Shown here: piece after piece, positions 1-8,812 of the stretch
Numbering within the stretch: the stretch's first letter is position 1
Layout: every line of letters begins with the position of its first letter
Assembly: GCA_036897095.1 (NCBI GenBank)
Contig: JAYMSP010001470.1
Coordinates: 1-31,747, forward strand
Length of the DNA: 31,747 bases
From: Plantago elongata
Taxonomy: Eukaryota; Streptophyta; Magnoliopsida; Lamiales; Plantaginaceae
Reading direction: 5' to 3'
The notes under the pieces: model-generated
Seen by the model: the letters and a program-made list of their open reading frames with translations, nothing else
Told to the model about the DNA's origin: nothing
Database searches by the model: none
Program-made: the position numbers and the translations under genes

Positions 1-16
1 GGAGGTGAGGGACCCC

Positions 17-40
17 GGGGGGGGGGGGGGGGGGGGGGGG
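17..40. repeat. 24-nt poly-G tract at the left window end
   Basis: An uninterrupted run of G starts after a short CCCC. Together with the poly-C run at the opposite end, it suggests that both window ends are contig ends where assembly or sequencing stopped in a homopolymer. It may not reflect the true genomic length of the tract. Confidence 0.9.
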
Positions 41-627
41 ATGCTTGAGACCATTTGGCAAGGAAAATGATCTAACAGTTAAAAGATAGATAAGGTTGAG
101 CCTTCATGTGCCAATAGATCAATTAATTTTGTGTACTTGTGTTTACTGTCATACTTGTATATATCATTGTTCTTGAAAAGATTATTTGAAAAAGTTCAAT
201 TTTGCTAAATGCAGTGTTCTTCATTTTTTCTTCCAAATACATTTCAAATTGGCCTTTATTGTTTACTGGTATCTGAACGACTATGCTACACAAACTTCTT
301 ACACATTATTCCTATCCGGGGTGGGAACTTGTGTGAGCAGTTCACAGGTAGACATTTGCAGTTGGGACATTTTTCTCCATCTTTGGTCTCAAGTCTATGG
401 TCGCTAACATGTCGTAGTATGTTTGTATCTTGACATTTTGATCCATTCAGGTGCTCAAAGCAACTCATTAATGTTTCTTTAACTACACAAATGATTCCAA
501 ATTGAGGAATACTCTTATGAAATTTCTATTCCTGTCTGGGCGTTGAATATCTTGAGTGGTTAGATGATCTTTATCTTTTGGCATACTATTTCAATGGTCA
601 GGCTACTTACCTCCAATGTTTGTTCAG
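41..627. other. No recognisable exon; upstream of or intronic to the SAPS gene
   Basis: SAPS proteins normally carry well over a hundred residues before the first exon recognised here, so the N-terminal exons should lie in this stretch or to its left. I read all frames and found nothing like the usual SAPS N-terminus. The short open frames here look like chance. The gene is therefore either cut by the window edge or 5'-truncated. Confidence 0.5.
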
Positions 628-3600
628 GCTCATCAGGAGGATATTTTCAAAAAGCTTGTTGACCTGATTGGAATTACGTCTTTAATGGAGGTTTGTGCTA
701 TCTTTCAACCGTGGACTCTCATTATAGTAGCTATGACTGTCTGGACATCCTAATTAATAAGTTTCTTTTGGACAGCTTTTAAATCGCCTGCTTGGTGCTG
801 ATGGGCATATCTATATAAATCATCCTATGCTACAGTTGAATCCAAAAGTGCTGGACATGATCATGGATAAATTCAATTCAAACGTATGTTGCATTTTCAG
901 TTTATCTAAGCTTTCGTAGCGATTCCTTTTCATGGACCTGAATTCTTTTATGTTGCCTTAGGCTTTTCCTACCTTCACAAAAGGATTTGGAACTGTCTGA
1001 GCCCTACCATTCTATACACCCCACTTTCTAGTTAATTAGTCCCAGCCAGGACATATATTTCCCGATATATATATACTCCCTCCGTCCCGGACTCAACTTC
1101 CCATTGGTCCCGATATATATTTCCCGATTCATGTGCCTGCGCGGGGTGGATTTCTTATAATTATTTTTTTTAGTCGACCAGCTAAAGGTTTAATAACAGT
1201 TGCTGTCTGAACTCTGAAGTGAAATTTATTGAAGGATAAATAGACTGAAGCTTGCATTGTGAATTTTTTATCAACAGAATTTAAGATAATGCTTGATGAA
1301 GCTTTTGCATATATTTTCAGGAGACCCCTAAAGTCCATGAGAATGCCGCAGAAATTCTTTGTGGGGTAGCCAGATCTGCTCCTCCGAAGTTGAGTTTGGA
1401 AATCACCAGCTCAAGGTCTTGCTGACTATCCTGCATTATTATGCTCCTATACCCTTCCCACCACCCCATGGCCTGGTTCTTTCTTAAATTGGCTGACTCG
1501 GGTCTCATACAGGTTTATAAAGAAAATGTTAGATTTTGCTCTTGAAGACTCAAGGCCGAAATCTGTTTTGGTGAACCTGTTGTCAGTTTGTATATCCTTG
1601 TTAAAACTAGACCCCGACAGGTTAGAATCACGAGTGACTAAACTCAGAGCCACCATTGTTGCAAGGATGCTGGATAGCCTTGGTAAGGTTACTTGGGTTT
1701 CGTACCTTGTTGTTCTGTTGGCATCTTTCTTGGGGCAGTAGATATTAACTCTGAATCTAATAAGATGATAAGAACTGGAGGAAATTGAAATCATAATAAA
1801 TCTGTCTAGATTGGTGGTCGTATTATTGAGTAATCACGATTACGAACCTTGGTTTTTCATACTTGCATACAATAACCTAGCTTCAACAGGCTCACCTGGA
1901 ACTGAACAGCCTTGGAAAAAGTATTATAAATCTGAGAGGTGGTTCAAGCTATGTGCATTCTTATATTTTTCTGTGTGTCATAAGTAGTAAGCCCGTCGAA
2001 TACATCACATTCTTTTTCTCAATTTTGAAAGAACATGTCTATGCTGAAAATAAATACTCCTCTATTAAGTGGTTAAAGACAGGCCTATTGGATCACAACC
2101 TGAACTCTTAAGTTGTGTAATTAGTGCAGAATGCTTCACTAAGATTCTACATGATTGTTTTAAGAAGTCAAGTTCTTGAAGGATACTAGCAGTAGGTATT
2201 ATGTAAGTTCTTCCGTGCTTCCGTGCCTATATAGATTTATGAGGTCAAGTCAGTTTAACATATCTTCTTGTTCATTATCTTTTGGTTTTCTCCTTTTTTT
2301 AAGCCTAATCTGTAATTTCTAGCCGGAAATTCATGATTAACATAAATGTATCTGAAAATACTAGAAGAGAGTTAATATGTTAATTCTGGCAGGCGATCTG
2401 CTCAAGCTTTTGGACTATTCATGTGATGACAATATATTGCCAACTACATATGGAAAATTGGAGCCTCCAGTTGGAAAGGATCGCTTAAAGGTAACTGTAT
2501 TAATTGCACTGGTTCCTTTGTTGTTGCTATTTCTAGTTGAATGTTCTAGTTAAGTTGTAGAATTTTGTTTTTGCGGGGAAATGTAATTGTTTTCCTTTGT
2601 AATGTACAACTTCTGATAAAGCAGTTAAGTAGTATGTTAATTTTTCTTGATAAGCCGTACTATTCCATACATGTCTGATTCCCCTTTTCTCCTGTGTTTT
2701 GAATTTTCTCGTATTAGATGAAACTGTAGAACTAAATCTCATACTTAGTATATGATATGAAGGTGGCAGAGTTCATCACTATCTTGGTGGCTGTTAGTAG
2801 TGAAGCTGCAGAAAAAGAGTTGATTCGCCTGGGCGCTGTCAAACATATTATTCAGATGTTTTTTGAGTGTTCTCCGCCTAGTTAAAATTGTGATTTTAGC
2901 ATCTAATGTGGACTAGAAAAATTACAGCACACAAATGTGTTTTAATTGCAGGTATCGATTTGGAAAACATTATCATATCTTTCTTGGAAAGTACAAATCC
3001 TCACTTTGTTCAGCATGTACTTCGTGATTGTAACCTCATTCAGAAGCTTCCAGAAGCAGAACATAAACAAGAATTTTATATTGATACGACCAAGGTACTG
3101 GCCTTGCATATACAGATTGGAACTTTCAGATTTTTGCAGCTTACCCCGTTCACTGAATTTTGTCTCATCTTGCACCTCCTTCACACAGTTTGATTTCTTA
3201 GTTTAACTGTCATATGATGGTCAAAATGCTTGAATAGTAAAACAAATATTTTCTGTTTTTGCGATTTTTTCAGCCTACTAAAGCAGCTGAGGGAAAGCCT
3301 CAACCCAGGAAAGAGAATCATGGTCATATTACCCCTATTGCTGATAAAATTGTTCAGGTAGTGAATTCCAACTCCGAGATATATAGACTTCAGCAGGTTT
3401 TTCCTACTTCTTCATTTATAGTCATGTTTCATGCTTATGCTCGACTTTGAGTGATCTTGATGTTAGTTGGATCCAGGCACTTCAGTATGAATTATTTATG
3501 CGATTCTTTTCTACATATCAATGCCATATTCGCTCCCCCAAACTGTTTTAGGAGTCTATGAGTTCAGTACATTCTCCTACTTTTGCAACGCTGTTAGATG

Positions 3601-5132
3601 ACTAAGTCTTCCAAGGCTTTTTTGCCTTGCACTATTTGGAGCTTAACATACATTTCTAATAAATATCATTGTGTATTCTCTTTACTGGCAGGCAAATCTG
3701 TTTCTCAAGCGCAGTCCAGTAGAAAATGTTCATGAGTGGGCATGTGGGTAAGTATATTCAACAATCTCTGCGTGCAGTACAGGCTCATGGTTCACTTTCT
3801 AGTCATGAACCAGTTCTTTCCCTTTGGTAATGCAGAAAGAAAAGCGATTCAGATAAATCCAACCCAGCTAATGCTAGTCGAGTCTTTTCGAGGAAGCTTC
3901 CCTTAGAAAAGCAAGATGAAATGTCTCCTGAAGGGCACAATCAGGTATAAGGCATTGCTTTTCAAACATGTGATATTGTTACGTGGTGTAAAGGATAGAT
4001 ATGTTATCATGGTGGACCATAAAAGAGCATAATGTTTACAAAGTAGTTTCTAGAAATAAAATAATATCTTGTGAAGTGATTTTCAATTGTGTTCAAGATA
4101 GCTATTTCTATTGAATTTTTCCGCTTGTAATCCTATGATGCAAATCTCCATACATCTTCATGTCTTGTATTTTATGATCTTAATTGTATAAGCTTCAGTA
4201 TACACCTGAACGAGTTCCAACTATAATTCTCACAGGATGCTTACATTGACGTTGAAATTCGTGAAGAACTCAGACCTTCCCCGAGTCACCCAATTAACAA
4301 CTTGAATGATGAGGACCACCCAGATAGGCAAGTAAAAAAAATTCTTTTTACGGTTATCTTCTGTTCCTTTAAGATGTGAGAATAGTTCTCTATTTCTCAT
4401 TGGGGGTATGAGTTCTTAACTTTTTTTGATGCATCCTTATTATGAAGTTTGAAACTCCCAAGCATGTTGTTATGTCTTCACTGGGAGCATTTAATATGTA
4501 GATTTTCCGGTTTTGGCAGCTGAGATATTATATTAAAATAGTAGAAGCTGCCCAAGAATACATGCATGCCAGCCTACCTGCCTTTACTGTTCTGATAATT
4601 CAAGATTTATATATTTACAGCATATCTGATATTGCAAGACGGGACGATTCAGCTTCTTTAGCATCCCCGGACTGTGAATCTGCAGATACATCCACCCCTG
4701 CACCATCTATGTCCTTGTCAGGTCTTGATACTACTCTTCTAAGAGAAGGTATCCCCTCCCCTTACAATTTTGGCAAGAAGTATCAACTTACCTAACTGCA
4801 ATCTTGGATATATTATGGGATTGATGTCTGTAATTTTTTAGATTATTATGAGAAGCAATATGACGAATTGGACCCATTAGGCAAAGGATTTGGAAGGGTT
4901 TACAAGTGTACTGGAACCTTGGATAAACAGACTTATGCTGTGAAGAAAGTTAAGTTTCATGACGGTAAATTTGGCATAGTAGTCAGGTACAACTTCTTGT
5001 TTAATAATCTAATCATAACATTAAATTAACCTATAATCTAAGTTTTGTTTTGTTTTGTTTTTCAGGGAGGCCCAAATAATGTTAGAAATTAACCAACCAA
5101 CCGTGGTTAATTTGTTTGACTACTGGTTTTAA
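628..5132 (+). CDS. SAPS-domain (SIT4 phosphatase-associated) protein, 5' partial, joined in frame to a kinase N-lobe
   Basis: Fourteen exons are supported: 628-690, 776-883, 1321-1415, 1513-1682, 2393-2490, 2763-2880, 2952-3094, 3274-3396, 3692-3747, 3836-3944, 4236-4327, 4621-4748, 4842-4986 and 5066-5132. Every junction phase agrees, giving 504 codons without a stop. The first nine exons match the SAPS domain of PP6/SIT4 regulatory subunits, with landmarks AHQEDIFKKLVDLIGITSL, ALEDSRPKSVLVN, TTYGKLEPP, AAEKELIRLGAVK and ENVHEWACG. SAPS proteins tether the phosphatase and select its targets. A serine-rich acidic linker of roughly 110 residues follows. Then comes a kinase N-lobe with a glycine loop (LGKGFGRVYKC), the ATP-binding lysine in YAVKKVKF and the stretch REAQIMLEI. 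A TAA at 5130-5132 ends the frame just after NLFDYWF. The intron at 4328-4620 needs a GC donor. The 5' end is missing. SAPS identity is firm; whether the fusion is expressed is inference. Confidence 0.75.
1074..1128 (+). mobile_element. Stowaway-like MITE end inside a SAPS intron
   Basis: The bases TA followed by CTCCCTCCGTCCC (1074-1088) are the classic terminal motif of plant Stowaway (Tc1/mariner-type) MITEs. I see no matching inverted end within the intron 884-1320. A short ATATATTTCCCGAT sequence is directly repeated on both sides (about 1053-1066 and 1115-1128). This is best read as a truncated element end, not a whole MITE. Confidence 0.4.
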
Positions 5133-5868
5133 AATGGAGTAATTGTATCTTCTCTTCTCTGACTCACCACCCCTATCGAGTAATTCATTTTTCATGATCA
5201 TGGATTTTTGTTCACCGTGAACACTTTATCTTTTTTAATTTGTTATAGAAGTCTATCCCTTTTTATTATTGGAAATATATAACCTTTTGTTTATATGTAT
5301 GTATATATAGGGGTAATCTAACCGAACTTGACTTCAGATACCCTTTTCAATTACCTCGAACTATTGTGCTGAAATTGGTTGGACATCTTTTATTGAATTT
5401 GCGTCACATTCACGAGAAGTTAATCATACATAGTACTTGTGTTATCAAAATATTTTGATTGATTTAGAGAACAATGCTAAAATAGCTGATTTTGGATTAG
5501 GTGTGAAATTACATAGTTTCAGATTTTTATATCTTTAACGTGTCATTTATTATTTATTAATGAAACTTTTTGTTTTGAATCAATCAAAGTAGGAAATGAA
5601 GATGAGAGTGTGAGGAATTCGAGTGATTATGGCAACAAGTTTTATGTTCCATCAGAAGCGCTCAAAGAACCTATCTTATATCCCAGGCTTTTCGAGGTTT
5701 ACTCACTTGGGATGGTTTTCTTCGACCTTCTCTTTCCCCCAGGCTACCGAGGATGAGAGATTTGATGCATACATACATGTACAAAGCTTTTATGAACCGT
5801 TGAAACAAATTCTGGCTTATATGTTACATCAGAAGCTGAGTGTCGCAAAATTATTTCTTGGATTATAA
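5070..5868 (+). repeat. Left arm of a roughly 800-bp inverted repeat (kinase-derived)
   Basis: The arm pairs with 5881-6679 read on the other strand. Base-by-base reading of one 125-nt stretch (5311 onward) gives about 11 differences, so around 90% identity there. Exon and intron sequence both match, so the second copy arose from DNA and not from mRNA. The innermost 25 nt match with three differences. The outer limit lies at the start of the exon that begins at 5066. Confidence 0.85.
5133..5868 (+). pseudogene. Decayed C-lobe exons of the GCN2/PEK-like kinase, left copy
   Basis: Beyond the stop at 5132 the kinase continues as recognisable but broken exons. One spans about 5311-5500 and reads PFQLPRTIVLKLVGHLLLN, then HIHEKLIIH, then, after a one-base frameshift, LIDLENNAKIADFGLG with the DFG motif. 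The other starts at 5593 and contains VYSLGMVFFDLLF. The frameshift falls exactly in the catalytic HRDxKxxN segment, which is unrecognisable here. A second shift occurs at a CCCCC run near 5738. The order, the DFG and the YSLG block fit eIF2-alpha-kinase-like enzymes best, but I am only moderately sure of the subfamily. No active kinase can come from this reading. This stretch is also the left arm of the inverted repeat. Confidence 0.6.
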
Positions 5869-5880
5869 TCAAATCTAGCT
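5869..5880. other. 12-nt spacer at the centre of the inverted repeat
   Basis: The spacer separates GATTATAA of the left arm from TTATAATC of the right arm. With such a short spacer a transcript through the locus could fold into one long hairpin. I see no convincing Helitron end or target-site duplication here. Confidence 0.8.
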
Positions 5881-6679
5881 TTATAATCTAAGAAATGCTT
5901 TTGCGACACTCAGGCTTCTGATGTAACATACAAGTCATAACTTGTTTCAACGGTTCATCAGAGCTTTGTACATGTATGTATGCATCCACTCTCTCATTTT
6001 CGATAGTCTGGAGAAAGAGAAGGTCGAAGAAAACCATCCCAAGTGAGTAAACGTCGGAAGCCTGAGATATAAGATAAGGTTCTTCGAGCGCTTTTGGTGG
6101 AACATAAAACTTGTTGCCATACTCACTCGAATCCCTCACACTCCTCTCTTCATTTCCTACTTTGATTGCTGCAAAACAAAAGATTTCATCAATAAATAAT
6201 AAAGTGATACGTTAAAGATATAAAAATGTGAAACTGGGTAATTTCATACATAATTCAGAATTAGCTATTTTGGCATTGTTCTCTGAATCAATCAAAATAT
6301 TTTGATAACAAAAGTTCTATGTATGATTAACTTCTCGTGAATGTGACGCAGAGTCAATAAAAGATGTCCAACCAATTTCAGCACAATAGGCCGAGGTACT
6401 TGAAAAGGGTATCTGCAGCCGAGTTCGGTTAGGTTACACCTATATATACATATAAACAAAAGGTTATAATATATTTCCAATAATGAAAATTGATAGGCTT
6501 CTATAAAAAATTAAAAAAGATAAAAGTGTTTACAATGAACAAAAATTCATGGTCATGAAAAATGTCTTAGTAGGTACGGGTGGTGAGTCAGAGGGAGATG
6601 CAATTACTTCATTTTGAAATCAATAGTCAAACAAATTAACCACGTTTGGGTGGTTAATTTCTAACATTATTTGTTGAAA
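5881..6679 (-). repeat. Right arm of the kinase-derived inverted repeat
   Basis: This is the reverse-oriented copy of 5070-5868. Beyond about 6680 the match to the left arm stops abruptly and Helitron Rep coding sequence begins. That places one breakpoint of the rearrangement at this point. Confidence 0.85.
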
Positions 6680-6680
6680 C
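5890..6680 (-). pseudogene. Inverted copy of the kinase fragment, right copy
   Basis: Read on the minus strand, three exons are visible. The first (about 6680-6620) reads IMLEINHPNVVNLFDY and then a TGA where the left copy has TGG. The second (from 6439) reads YPFQVPRPIVLKLVGHLLLT and HIHEKLIIHR, followed by the same frameshift as in the left copy. The third, down to about 5890, is open throughout: YGNKFYVPPKALEEPYL, then DVYSLGMVFFDLLF, then PECRKSIS and a stop. The last exon is better preserved than in the left copy, while the DFG region has decayed (NSEL in place of DFGL). The promoter and the glycine loop are absent. It is a fragment, not a gene. Confidence 0.65.
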
Positions 6681-6682
6681 GT

Positions 6683-8812
6683 ATCGGTATGCATCTTGAT
6701 CTCATCATTATTATTTTTGTCGGTAAAACTTGCCCTGTCACGTCCGTTACACATGCACTTGAATAAATATTTAATTGAAGCCTCACCTTTACAATATTCA
6801 ATGTTTATGTGCGATTGGTACTTTAAGAGCAACTGGGCATTGTATTGGACAACCCACCTGTTTAACAAATTAACTTATTTATTAAGTTCAACAACATATA
6901 AACCTAGATTTTTAATAATAAAATAAGTATACTATTTAATTAATATAAGTTACATGTTGTCTATAACTTCATTTTTTTCGACGGTGCACCTGTGTCCCTT
7001 CTTCGATATATGTGATATCCGGCATCATCAATACATGTATTTTCATTGTAACTTTTAGGAAAATAGTTGGTGCACCTGTTGTCCTTCATGCATGAGAAGT
7101 AGTTCTTGCTGGACCACATGGTCCGTGGATCATATGTGTTGATACTACCTCATACAATTCTGGATTAGTATCCTTGTCAGGCAACTCCACACATATGTAA
7201 TAATCAATGTCAATTTTTAATTTTCTCCTCATCCGCTTTCTTGAGGATTACCAAAATATGAACATGTGGAAGACCTCGCTTTTGGAACTCAACGGTGTGT
7301 ATGACTAAAAATATATTGAGAGAAATAGTTATTATGAAGCATTTGTAGATTTCATTGAATATATGCATGTTGAGACATAAACTGCTAATTTACGTGTTTT
7401 TGGTTTCCTAAACATGTGTCCGTCCTTTATATCCTTGATCACCTCATCGAGTTTCAACTTAAAACTCGACATGTAATATCAGGCATGTTATCAGGTTTCA
7501 ACCCAAGACTCACACACACCTTGTGATCTCTGGCCACTTTAGATTGCATGTAAATGTTATGAATAGGTATGGATATCCTACCCACTTACATATAGCCATA
7601 GAATCCTGGTACATTTGTGTGTACCATCTAGCACCCTCTGGAAAAGATGATGGTAGTATGACGAGACTACCACATGATGGAGGATCTTATTCACAATTCT
7701 TAACTTTGTTGGCAATATTCTTATAAGACTCGTATATAAGCTTGTTGATTGTGACAAATCCACTGAAGTCTTTGAGATTCCATCGTAGATAGATAAACTG
7801 TTGAAACAACCTCCTACCAAGTATAAGTTGATAACCTTCTCCCTCTTTTGTGTTAAATTCTAAATGCTAAAAATTCCCCTAAGTGCGAGATTTGACCTCT
7901 TTACTGAATGTTGTTTTTGGGTATATCTTTATACCAACAGTCATACAAACAATAGTGGGTGATGATGAGGAATATAGCATGGAAGAAAATAATGTATCCT
8001 ATGTAAATATCCAGTAGGCTTCAACTTCACCATAATATCCATCTTATGCCTCACAATCTCAATGTCTCCTTCAATAATGGCAGTCACCTCAGATGTAGTG
8101 GGTAAGTTATAGGTACGTCCATCCTTTGCTCTTTTTGCTATAAGTTGCAAGCTAATATCTACTAAGTTATTAAGAGATATGTGATCTCTGGCCATCCTAT
8201 ATTGTTTGGCATAGAGATTATGTTGGTCGATCATATTTTTGATGTTGGTTGCAACAGAAGTGTCCAAACCTTTTCCATCACCACTGGCATACATGAAAAT
8301 ATACAAATTTATTTGAATGAACTAATTATCATGTAATATTATTTTGATAGATTTTATATATAAACATACAGATATTTTTTGCACTAACCCGAGAGCATTG
8401 ATTATGTTTTGTACTTCGTGCTCAGCATCATAAATGTATAGGTGAGCAAACTTCAGTTCTTTTCCATCACCTGGCAACGAAGAGCCAATTATGTGGAAAT
8501 TCTGACCGCCCATCTTGAAACAATAAGGACCCCGACCTTTGTTAAACTCTTTGTCTATTTTTCCACCCATCGATGTAAAAGAGAACGTCATGTTATATGC
8601 ACATAAGTTTTCAAGAAAACTCCAACTCTTGTCGTGTTTATTCTCTAGAAGATCATAGTAACTGAGGTGGTTGTTGATGAATTGGAAGCTTGATCATGCA
8701 ACACAAGGTGAACTTAGGATTCTTCTTTTGATTAGGTGGTCTCCTTTCTTCAAACCAGAATAAAGCCCCATAATGTTCACATTTATACTCTGGATCACCA
8801 AAGTTTAAATAC
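6683..8812 (-). pseudogene. Helitron Rep gene remnant (HUH replication initiator, N-terminal part)
   Basis: Read on the minus strand the order is that of plant Helitron Rep proteins. It starts with FGDPEYKCEHYGALFWFEER (N-terminal zinc-finger region, one Cys replaced by Tyr). Then come FSFTSMGGKID with GRGPYCFKMGGQNFHIIGS, DGRTYNLPTTSEVTAII, GYPYLFITFTCNLKWPEI, and VEFQKRGLPHVHILVIL with the HUH pair HVH at 7258-7266. ELPDKDTNPELYEVV, MIHGPCGPA, YRRRDTGAPSKK, WVVQYNAQLLLKYQSHINIE and IKYLFKCMCNG follow. Two introns are likely: a GT donor near 8383, and about 6861-6935. Several stops and frameshifts break the frame. The Y2 motif KYLFKY has become KYLFKC at 6755-6757, so the second catalytic tyrosine is lost. 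The C-terminal helicase is missing: the sequence breaks off after NDEIKMHTD into the kinase fragment. This is a dead, truncated element. Confidence 0.85.

Noticed and set aside
5860..5890. Helitron terminus (CTAG end) at the centre of the inverted repeat
   Set aside because: CTAG is present in the spacer, but it is not followed by T in the required orientation, and no 3' hairpin of Helitron type precedes it.
6683..6868. Kinase N-lobe on the minus strand upstream of the inverted kinase fragment
   Set aside because: The frame reads naturally into the kinase and at first looked like its glycine-loop region. The motifs WVVQYNAQLLLKYQSHINIE and IKYLFKCMCNG are those of Helitron Rep, and nothing matches the left-arm N-lobe.
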